DNA from: Methanofollis tationis | GTDB lineage: Archaea > Halobacteriota > Methanomicrobia > Methanomicrobiales > Methanofollaceae | Length of the DNA: 64,000 nucleotides | Direction: 5' to 3' | Assembly (NCBI RefSeq): GCF_013377755.1 | Contig: NZ_JABXWR010000001.1 | Location: 124,001-188,000 of the forward strand | In this document: in pieces, positions 51,835-59,330 of the stretch | How positions within the stretch are numbered: position 1 is the first letter of the stretch | Layout of the letters: each line of letters starts with the position of its first letter | Made by a program: the position numbers and the translations under genes | Notes under the pieces: model-generated | The model's input: the letters and a program-made list of their open reading frames with translations, nothing else | Told to the model about the DNA's origin: nothing | Databases searched by the model: none

Positions 51835-52812
51835 TCAGATCGAAGGGGCAAGAAACATGCTGATGGCGAGGAGGAGGGCGGCAAGGACGACGATCAAGAG
51901 CACCGTTCTCGTAATGAACCGGCGGGCGGCGACCTGCTCGTAATACTCCCGCGGGCCTATCCTGAGGGTGAGGGTCGCGATCAGCGCCCCGGCCATCATC
52001 CCGATGACGTTCTCCAGGACGAGCACCGTCGAGGGGAGGAGGTAGGGGTGCATCATGGCAAGGGCGATCCCCATCACCGCCGTCGGCGGGAGGAGGGCGG
52101 CGGCGATGGCGACGCCGGCGATCAGGTCGGACATCCCGCGCGCGAGGGCGAGCACCGATGCGAACCCCAGCAGGACTGCCATGAAGATGTAGATCGGGCT
52201 CACCTCGGTCCGGGAGAGGATCTCCGAGGTGATGGCGAGGGGCGTGACGAGGTTGAGGGCGAACGTGGTCAGGGCAGAGAGGGCGAAGACACAGGCGAGC
52301 AGCCCTGCAAGAACGCCGATGCTCCGCATACCGTCGCGCACCTTCCCGATCGCCATGTTGATCGCAAACCCGTAGATGGGTCCGAGTATAGGGGAGAGGA
52401 GCATGGCGCCGATGATGATCGCCACGTTGTTGAGGAAGAGGCCGGTGAGGGCGATGATGCCGGCGATCGAGGTGAGAACCACCTTTCCGGCATCGAACTT
52501 CTGGTAGGGTTTTGTGGTGTCGAGGAGTTCCTCTATAGGCGTCTTTTCAGGGGCTTTCGTCTTCTCCTCGGCCCTCTTCAGGTACGGCGAGATGACAAAA
52601 TCAGGGGAGAGAACCTCGATGAGGTTTTCCCGGTAGCGCAGGTCGATCACGGGTTTTATCCGCTCAATGAAGGCGTCGAGGTCGCTGTCTGGCACGAAGA
52701 GTTTGACCTGGTAGACGTCGTCCTCGTGGACGATCACATGGTAGACCCCTTCGAAGAGGGGGAGAAGATTTTCGTAGTCCTCCTTTCGCGCATTGATCAG
52801 TATTTTCTTCAT
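51835..52812 (-). CDS. DUF389 (TIGR00341) membrane protein
   Basis: A 325-residue protein of unknown function. Residues 1-95 are a soluble domain (KKILINARKEDYENLLPLFE...). The rest has about six membrane helices with the family marks NNVAIIIGAMLLSPILGPIYG, LSRTEVSPIYIFMAVLLGFA and AGVAIAAALLPPTAVMGIAL. ATG 52810-52812 is used. It follows corA by 16 bp on the same strand, suggesting an operon and perhaps an ion-related role. Confidence 0.88.
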   Translation of the reverse strand: MKKILINARKEDYENLLPLFEGVYHVIVHEDDVYQVKLFVPDSDLDAFIERIKPVIDLRYRENLIEVLSPDFVISPYLKRAEEKTKAPEKTPIEELLDTTKPYQKFDAGKVVLTSIAGIIALTGLFLNNVAIIIGAMLLSPILGPIYGFAINMAIGKVRDGMRSIGVLAGLLACVFALSALTTFALNLVTPLAITSEILSRTEVSPIYIFMAVLLGFASVLALARGMSDLIAGVAIAAALLPPTAVMGIALAMMHPYLLPSTVLVLENVIGMMAGALIATLTLRIGPREYYEQVAARRFITRTVLLIVVLAALLLAISMFLAPSI

Positions 52813-52828
52813 GATCCCTCTTTTCACC

Positions 52829-53890
52829 TCAGATCCATCGTTTTCGCCTGAAATAGATGAGCAGCACAAGGGCAACCCCGGCCATCAGGGCAAGGGAGGC
52901 GGGGTAGCCGTAGCCCCATTCCAGTTCGGGCATATGCTGAAAGTTCATGCCGAAGACACCGGCGATGAAGCTGAGCGGGATGAAGATGGTGGCGATGATC
53001 GTGAGCACCTTCATCACCTCGTTCATCCGGTTGCTCGCGCTGGAGAGGTAGATGTCGAGCATGCCGGCCGCCATGTCCCGGTAGGTCTCGAGGGTGTCGA
53101 TCACCTGGATGGTATGGTCATACACGTCCCTGAGGTACAGGCGGGTCTGGTGCGTAATCAGGGTAGAATCGCTCCTTTCAAGCCCGGAAATAACTTCTCT
53201 CATCGGCCAGACGCTTTTTCTGAGAAAGATCAGTTCCCGCCTGAGTTCCCTGATGGAGCGGATCGTCTTCGGATCGGGATCGGCGATGATCAGGTCGTCG
53301 ACCGCCTCGATCCGCTCGCCGAACCTCTCTATAACATGAAAATATTCGTCGACGATGGTGTCGATGAGGGCGTAGGCGAGGTAATCGGCACCGCGTTGCC
53401 GTGCCCGCCATTTCGGCGACCGGATCCGCTCGCACACCGGATCGAAGACGTCACCGGGCCTTTCCTGGAACGAGATCACATAACGATCGCCGAGGACAAG
53501 GCTGATCTGCTCGTCCACCACCTTTCCGTCCTCGAGATAGCCGATCATCTTCATGACGACGTAGATCGTCTCGTCGTATTCCTCCATCTTCGGCCGCTGT
53601 TCGGTGTTTAAGATGTCCTCCAGGATGAGGGGGTGGAGTCCGAAGATCTCGCCGGTTTTCTCGATGACGCCGACCTCGTGGAGGCCCGTGACATTGATCC
53701 AGGTGACTGTGTCGCGGTCGCGGTATGCGGCGAGATCCCCGGCATTGAGGACCGATATTTCATCGATCTGCTCCTGGGTGTAGTCGATCACATCGATCGT
53801 CGTCCGGGCGGCCGCCTCGTCGCCGACGTAGACGAGCGATCCCGGCGGGAGGCCTGCTTTCTGGGATCGCTTCATCACCGCGCCGGTCAT
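52829..53890 (-). CDS. corA: CorA-type Mg2+/Co2+ transporter
   Basis: A 353-residue divalent-cation channel. A long soluble N-terminal domain (VTWINVTGLHEVGVIEKTG, HPLILEDILNTEQRPKMEEY) leads to the helical stalk and two C-terminal membrane segments. The selectivity motif G-M-N is in FIAGVFGMNFQHMPELEW, and the end is YFRRKRWI. GGAGGAAAG precedes ATG 53888-53890. The start overlaps the acyl-CoA synthetase stop by 4 bp. Confidence 0.94.
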   Translation of the reverse strand: MTGAVMKRSQKAGLPPGSLVYVGDEAAARTTIDVIDYTQEQIDEISVLNAGDLAAYRDRDTVTWINVTGLHEVGVIEKTGEIFGLHPLILEDILNTEQRPKMEEYDETIYVVMKMIGYLEDGKVVDEQISLVLGDRYVISFQERPGDVFDPVCERIRSPKWRARQRGADYLAYALIDTIVDEYFHVIERFGERIEAVDDLIIADPDPKTIRSIRELRRELIFLRKSVWPMREVISGLERSDSTLITHQTRLYLRDVYDHTIQVIDTLETYRDMAAGMLDIYLSSASNRMNEVMKVLTIIATIFIPLSFIAGVFGMNFQHMPELEWGYGYPASLALMAGVALVLLIYFRRKRWI

Positions 53891-55956
53891 CTTTCCTCCT
53901 CTTCTCCGTCGCATGCCGGAGTTTTCTCTCTCTTCCCCCCGGGTATGGTCAGGGCGCTCCCGATCGCCCTGAAGGCGTCCTCGATCTCGGGGAAGTTGGG
54001 GAGGCAGTTGTCCTTGAGGATCCGCACCGCCGCCGCCATGCTCTCCCCGCCCAGGAGGGAGGGGACCACCATCTTCCCGGTTTTCTTCGAGAACCTGACG
54101 ATCTCGTGGGCGATCTCCACGGGATTGAGGACGGCCGAGGGGACGGTGACGACGACGGCGATGTCCCATGCCTCCTGGTGCTCGATCATGACGTCGAAGA
54201 CCTTCGCGTAGCGCCCGGCCCCGCCGTCGCCGATGATGTCCATCGGGTTTGCGCGGTTCCAGAGCGGCGGGAGGAAGGCATCGAGGTCGCGGCAGATCTC
54301 GTCGGGGAGCGTGGGGAGCGAGACGCCGTATTTTTCCGCATAGTCGGATGCGAGCACGGCAAACCCGCCGGCCCCGGAGATCACGACGCACCGGTCCCCG
54401 CCCGGATACCCCTCTGAGGCGAGGAGTTCGCCGACCTGGAAGGCCTCTTCGAGCGACTCAGCCAGGATCACGCCGGCCTCCCGAAACGCCGCCGCATAGA
54501 CCGCATGCGAGCCCGCGAGGGACCCGGTATGGGAGGAGGCGGCCGCCTTTCCCCTCTCCGACGCCCCGGACTTGACGGCGATCACCGGGAGGCGTGCGGT
54601 CACCTCTCGCGCCGCTTCATAAAAACGCCTGCCGTCCCTGATCTCCTCGACGTACAGGATCACCGCCCGCGTCGCCGGGTCGCCGGCGACCGCCTGGAGG
54701 AGGTCGGGGAAGCCGAGGTCTGCCTGGTTCCCGACGCTGACGACCGCCGAGAACCCCACGCCGGCCTGGACGCTCCAGTCTGCCACCGTGGTGATCACCG
54801 CCCCGCTCTGGGAGAGGAACCCGATATGCCCGGGTTTTGGCGAGATAGGATCGAAGGTGGCGTTGATGCCGAGGTGGGGGAGCATGAGCCCGAGGCAGTT
54901 GGGGCCGAGCACCCGGACGCCGTGCGCCCGTGCAGCCCTGATCACCTCCTCCTCGAGCCTCCGCCCTTCGTCGCCCGTCTCCCTGAAGCCCGCCGAGACG
55001 ATGACGGCGAGACCGATCCCGCGCTCCCCGCACTCCTCGACGATTCCGGGGACGAGGGGTGCCGGGACGGCGATCACCGCCATCTCCACCTCACCCGGGA
55101 TCTCCCTGACCGAGGGGTATGCGGGAACGCCGATGACCCTCGCGTACTTCGGGTTAACCGGGAAGACCTGGCCCCTGAAGTGGAGGAGGTTTCGCAGAAT
55201 CGCATACCCGATCTTTGCCGGGTCGGAGGACGCCCCGACGATGGCGATGCCGCCGGGCGCCGGGAGGGTAAAGGGGGCCCGCTCCTCACGCGGGACCTCG
55301 GGCGTCTCACCGGCGATGAACCGGGCATCGACGGCGCAGGCCCCTTCCTCGTAGAGGATCAGGGGGTTGATGTCGAACTCCCCGATCTCTTCCCCCGTAA
55401 AGAGGCGGGATGCCGCCAGCACCGCCTCCACCAGGGCCTCCTCGTCGAGGGGGGGGCTCCCGCGGTAGCCGCGGACCAGGGGGTAGGCCTTCAGGCCTCG
55501 GACCATCTCCCTGATTCGCTCTCCCGAGACCGGGGCGAGGGCGAAGGTGGTGTCGCCCAGGAGTTCGACGAGCACTCCGCCGGCGCCGACGGCGATCACC
55601 CTGCCGAAGGCCGGGTCGGTCGTCCCGCCGACGATGAACTCGAGGCCCTGCGGGAGTTCCTCCTCGACGATCACGCCGTCGATCCCGGCGCCCGGCGCTG
55701 CGGCGGCAACCGAGGCGAGGATAGCGTCGTAAGCATTTTCGGCCTCGTTCCGGCCCTTTATCCCGGTTATCACCCCGCCAACATCGGATTTGTGGACGAT
55801 ATCCGGGGAGACGACCTTGAGCACGACCGGGTAGCCGATCCTCTCCGCGATCGCCCCGGCATCGGCCCGGCTCGCTGGAATCTCGTGCTTCGGCACTCGA
55901 ATGCCGTATTTCGCAAGAAGCGCATACCCTTCTGCTTCACTCAGCCGCCGGGCCAT
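53887..55956 (-). CDS. ADP-forming acyl-CoA synthetase, fused subunits
   Basis: A 689-residue enzyme converting acyl-CoA, ADP and phosphate to acid, ATP and CoA. The ATP-grasp (beta) part comes first (GYPVVLKVVSPDIVHKSDVG, VGAGGVLVELLGD, EIGEFDINPLI). The CoA-binding/ligase (alpha) part follows (GIAIVGASSDPAKIGYAILR, VLGPNCLGLM, LSQSGAVITTV). The phospho-histidine site is ASSHTGSLAGS near residue 490. ATG 55954-55956 fits the family N-terminus; the frame is open to 55992. Acetate or aryl-acid specificity cannot be told. Confidence 0.9.
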   Translation of the reverse strand: MARRLSEAEGYALLAKYGIRVPKHEIPASRADAGAIAERIGYPVVLKVVSPDIVHKSDVGGVITGIKGRNEAENAYDAILASVAAAAPGAGIDGVIVEEELPQGLEFIVGGTTDPAFGRVIAVGAGGVLVELLGDTTFALAPVSGERIREMVRGLKAYPLVRGYRGSPPLDEEALVEAVLAASRLFTGEEIGEFDINPLILYEEGACAVDARFIAGETPEVPREERAPFTLPAPGGIAIVGASSDPAKIGYAILRNLLHFRGQVFPVNPKYARVIGVPAYPSVREIPGEVEMAVIAVPAPLVPGIVEECGERGIGLAVIVSAGFRETGDEGRRLEEEVIRAARAHGVRVLGPNCLGLMLPHLGINATFDPISPKPGHIGFLSQSGAVITTVADWSVQAGVGFSAVVSVGNQADLGFPDLLQAVAGDPATRAVILYVEEIRDGRRFYEAAREVTARLPVIAVKSGASERGKAAASSHTGSLAGSHAVYAAAFREAGVILAESLEEAFQVGELLASEGYPGGDRCVVISGAGGFAVLASDYAEKYGVSLPTLPDEICRDLDAFLPPLWNRANPMDIIGDGGAGRYAKVFDVMIEHQEAWDIAVVVTVPSAVLNPVEIAHEIVRFSKKTGKMVVPSLLGGESMAAAVRILKDNCLPNFPEIEDAFRAIGSALTIPGGKREKTPACDGEEEER

Positions 55957-56052
55957 TCCTGTATCCCTGATCTGGAGAGTCCCTATAAACATCTATCGTC
56001 CGCACCGCACTGAAGAAGCATTATCCCGCTCTTCCGCCAATAGATAACCACT

Positions 56053-57006
56053 ATGGCAAACCTCACTGTGGCGGTAATGGGCCCCGCAGGGTATGCAAAG
56101 GACCTCGGCAAGATGGGGACGAGCACCGACATCACCTTTTACAACCTGAAAAAAGGCGCAGACACGGTCACCTTTATCGAGCCGACCCGATACCCCGAGC
56201 GCCTGGCCCCGCTCTTCTATGCCGCATCGCTGGCCGACGCGGCGATCGTCGTCGTGGACGCCCTCAACGCGACCTTCGGCGAGTGCCTCCTGATGCTTCA
56301 GGCCGCAGGGATCGGCCGGGGCTACCTGGTCCTCAGGAACTATATCTCGCCCGACCAGATCAGGCCCCTCCTGAAGGGCACCGTGCTGGAGGGCTACGAG
56401 TGCATGGAGGACGATGCAATCGCCCTGCGCGATCGCCTCCTCGACGCCGCCCACCAGATCGGCATCGAGCGCTCGCTCGCCGACCGGAAGAAGACCTGCA
56501 TCGTCCCGATCGACCATTTCTTCAATGTGCGCGGGATCGGGACCGTCATCCTGGGCTGTGTGGCCGATGGACACCTCAAGAAGCATGACAGCCTGAAGGT
56601 GCACCCGATCGGAAAGACCGCCCTCGTCAGGTCCATCCAGAAGCACGACGACGATTTCGAGGATGCGGATACCGGCGACCGGGTGGGCCTCGCCCTCAAG
56701 AGCGTCGAGGCGGAGGAACTCAGCCGCGGCTATGTGCTCTCCAACGACTCCTCGCTGCGGAGCACGACGGCGATCAGCGGCCGCCTCGACCTGGTGCCCT
56801 TCTGGAAGGCCCCGATCACCGAGGGCATGGTCCTCCATATCGGACACTGGATGCAGTTCGAGCCCTCCCGGGTCGTCTCGGCGTCTGGCGGTCAGGTCAC
56901 CCTGGAGATGGAGAAGGAACTGGTGTACCTCCCGGGGTCGAAGGCGGTCGTCACCTACCTCGAGGGCGGGAACCTGCGGGTCGCCGGGACGCTGACCATC
57001 TCCTGA
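56053..57006 (+). CDS. SelB/EF-Tu-like protein lacking a GTP-binding loop
   Basis: A 317-residue relative of archaeal SelB-like (aSelBL) proteins. Domain 2 and 3 barrels are clear from about residue 150: C-I-V-P-I-D-H-F-F-N-V-R-G-I-G-T-V-I-L-G and ALKSVEAEELSRGYVLS. The N-terminal G domain is degenerate. The P-loop reads V-M-G-P-A-G-Y-A-K-D instead of G-H-V-D-H-G-K-T, the D-x-x-G region is absent, and N-K-x-D has become L-R-N-Y. It cannot bind GTP in the usual way. Related proteins occur in archaea without selenocysteine; function unknown. Confidence 0.82.
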   Translation: MANLTVAVMGPAGYAKDLGKMGTSTDITFYNLKKGADTVTFIEPTRYPERLAPLFYAASLADAAIVVVDALNATFGECLLMLQAAGIGRGYLVLRNYISPDQIRPLLKGTVLEGYECMEDDAIALRDRLLDAAHQIGIERSLADRKKTCIVPIDHFFNVRGIGTVILGCVADGHLKKHDSLKVHPIGKTALVRSIQKHDDDFEDADTGDRVGLALKSVEAEELSRGYVLSNDSSLRSTTAISGRLDLVPFWKAPITEGMVLHIGHWMQFEPSRVVSASGGQVTLEMEKELVYLPGSKAVVTYLEGGNLRVAGTLTIS

Positions 57007-57011
57007 TACTC

Positions 57012-57019
57012 TTTTTTTT
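57012..57019 (+). terminator. Oligo-T terminator after SelB-like gene
   Basis: Eight T's, 5 bp past the stop codon, followed by the next intergenic repeat copy. Confidence 0.5.
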
Positions 57020-57029
57020 CGGGGCCTCT

Positions 57030-57585
57030 TGCGCCAGGGGACAATTTTGATCGGCCTGCTGCCCCGCAGACCTGTGATCGGGGGAGATGGCAGTGATCCA
57101 TTCGGATTCCTCTGCTGCCTTCCCGGCCCAATCCGCTCAGCGGGGCAGAGCCCCAGGGCGGCAGCGCGGGGAAGGCGGTCGATCGGTGCGCTGTGTTCGG
57201 GAAGGAGGATCGGCATGCCGGTGGCGGGGGGCCTGCAGCCCCCCGGGCCCCCCGCCCATTGCGATTGGTGCAGGACGGCAGACCTCCTCTTCTGGACTTC
57301 GCCCTGGCCTTCCCACCCCAATCGCATGCGGGGGTCCGGGGGCAGAGTCCCCGGCAGGCAGCGTGGGGAAGGCGGTCGGTCGGTGCTCTGCGATCGAAAA
57401 AGAGGATCGCTGCCCTGATACCGGGGGCCTGCAGCCCCCCGGACCCCCTGCCGATTGCGATTGGGAGGAGAGATGGGAGTGGCCATTCCAGCTCCTGTGC
57501 TGCCTTCCCGGTCCAATCTGCTCAGCGGGGCAGAGCCCCAGAGCGGGGAAGGCGGTCGATCGGTGCCCTGATGCCGGTGGGCCCC
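57030..57585 (-). repeat. Modular GC-rich intergenic repeat, copy 4
   Basis: Fills the 580-bp gap between the convergent SelB-like and mutL genes. Reverse-strand orientation, with about two and a half core modules. GCGATTGG/CCAATC motifs occur near 57260, 57320, 57455 and 57512, and hairpins such as GGGGGCCTGCAGCCCCC near 57425. Long open frames through it (both strands) are artefacts of its composition. Confidence 0.78.
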
Positions 57586-57587
57586 CC

Positions 57588-59330
57588 TCACGTCCGCCGG
57601 AACATCGCCGCCAGTTCGTCAGGGGAGAAGGTGACGATCGTCGGGCGCCCGTGCGGGCAGGTATAGGGGTTTTTCGTCCGGGCGAGCTGGTCAAGGAGGC
57701 GGCGCATCTGTTCGGGGGAGAGGCGGTCGCCCGCCTTGATCGCCCCCCGGCAGGCGACCCTTCTGAGCACCGCCTCCCGCTTCCCCACCGGGTCGGCCGG
57801 GCTCTCCCTGACCAGGGCGGAGACCAGGTCCCTGATCACCTCGGGCTCCTCGAGTTTCCCGAGCACCACCGGGATGGCGTTCACCGCATAGGTCGAGGGG
57901 CCGAACTCTTCGAGGACAAAGCCCTCCTCTGCAAGGGCCGGGAGGGCCTCCCGCGCCAGTTCGGACTCCTGCGGCGAGAAGGTGACCAGCACCGGGACGA
58001 TCAGCTCCTGCGATCCCGGGCCGGCCTTTTCCTGCGCCTGCTCATAGAGGACGCGCTCGTGGGCAGCGTGCTGGTCGATGACGACCAGGGAGCGCCCCTC
58101 TGCCGAGCCGACGATGTACATCGCATCCAGCTGGCCGATCACCTCGATCTCCGGGAGGAGGTTTCGCTCGGCGCCCGCGAGGGGCAGTTCGCTCTGCCGC
58201 AGCCGCCGGTCGGTGAGGGTGAACGGGGCGCGGCTCTCGGCCACGCCGGCGGCCGGGATCCGGGGCGGCTGTGCAGGGAGGGAGAAGACCGGGAAGACGG
58301 GCTTTGCGCCGGCGGCGCTGAGGTCCTTCCCGCCGAGGGCGGTGCGGACGGCGCCGGCGATCGCCCCGTAGATCTCCTTCTCGTGGCTGAGCCGCACGAG
58401 TTTTTTCGTCGGGTGTACGTTGACGTCGACGAGGTCGCCGTTGATCCCGATGCTGAGGAAGGCGACCGGGAAGCGGTCCTTCGGGAGGAGGGTGCCGTAT
58501 CCCTCCTTGATCGCCCGCACGATCTGGAGGGAGGAGATGGGGCGGGCGTTGATGGAGAGGAAGACCTGGTACGGGTCGGCCCGCGAGAGCGCCGGCGTCG
58601 AGATATAGCCGGCGACCTGGACGAGAGGGGTTTTGAGGGAGACCGGGACGAGATCCTTTGCCACGGCCGTCCCGAAGAGGGAGGCGACCGTTTCCTTCAG
58701 GTCATCGGTGGCATGGGTGGCGATCCGCTCCCGGCCGTTGTGCAGGAGGCGGAACGAGATCTCCGGGCGGGCGAGGGCCGTCCTCTCGATCACCCCGTGG
58801 ATATGGGCGAGTTCGGTGTGGAGGGACTTGAGGAACTTCCGCCGCGCCGGGGTGTTGAAGAAGAGGTCGCGCACCTCCACGCTCGTCCCCTCGGGCGCCC
58901 CGACCTCCGCGACCTCTGGAGCGTTCCCGCCCCGGATCGCCACCCTCGTCCCGGCGATCTCGCCGCCGCCCCGCCGCCGCGTGACCAGGGTGACGTCTGA
59001 GACCGAGGCGATGCTCGGCAGGGCCTCCCCCCTGAAGCCCAGGGTGAGCACCCGGTCGAGGTCGTCGATCCGGCTAATCTTGCTGGTGGCGTGCTCTTTA
59101 AAGGCGAGGACGGCGTCGGCCCGCCCCATCCCGGCGCCGTCGTCGACCACCCTGACGGCGGTGACGTGGTTTCTCTCCGAGGTCACCTCCACCCGGACCA
59201 GGCGGGCGCCGGCGTCGATCGCGTTCTCCACAAGCTCCTTCACCACCGAGGCCGGGCGCTCCACCACCTCGCCGGCGGCGATCTGGTTCACCGTCCGCTC
59301 GTCCAGCACCTGGATCGTCGTCCCGTTCAT
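57588..59330 (-). CDS. mutL: DNA mismatch repair protein MutL
   Basis: A 580-residue mismatch-repair ATPase. GHKL motifs: EVVERPASVVKELVENAIDA, VVDDGAGMGRADAVLAFKEH, GFRGEALPSIASVS. The C-terminal nuclease motif DQHAAHERVLYE (DQHA-x2-E-x4-E) and ACRGAIKAGD, CPHGRPT (zinc) are intact, so it should nick DNA like other MutL in organisms without MutH. Its start overlaps the mutS stop by 4 bp. Confidence 0.96.
   Translation of the reverse strand: MNGTTIQVLDERTVNQIAAGEVVERPASVVKELVENAIDAGARLVRVEVTSERNHVTAVRVVDDGAGMGRADAVLAFKEHATSKISRIDDLDRVLTLGFRGEALPSIASVSDVTLVTRRRGGGEIAGTRVAIRGGNAPEVAEVGAPEGTSVEVRDLFFNTPARRKFLKSLHTELAHIHGVIERTALARPEISFRLLHNGRERIATHATDDLKETVASLFGTAVAKDLVPVSLKTPLVQVAGYISTPALSRADPYQVFLSINARPISSLQIVRAIKEGYGTLLPKDRFPVAFLSIGINGDLVDVNVHPTKKLVRLSHEKEIYGAIAGAVRTALGGKDLSAAGAKPVFPVFSLPAQPPRIPAAGVAESRAPFTLTDRRLRQSELPLAGAERNLLPEIEVIGQLDAMYIVGSAEGRSLVVIDQHAAHERVLYEQAQEKAGPGSQELIVPVLVTFSPQESELAREALPALAEEGFVLEEFGPSTYAVNAIPVVLGKLEEPEVIRDLVSALVRESPADPVGKREAVLRRVACRGAIKAGDRLSPEQMRRLLDQLARTKNPYTCPHGRPTIVTFSPDELAAMFRRT

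Noticed and set aside
57087-59000. 637-codon plus-strand open frame through the repeat and mutL
   Set aside because: Antisense to a clear mutL and crosses the non-coding repeat; an artefact of few stops in GC-rich DNA.
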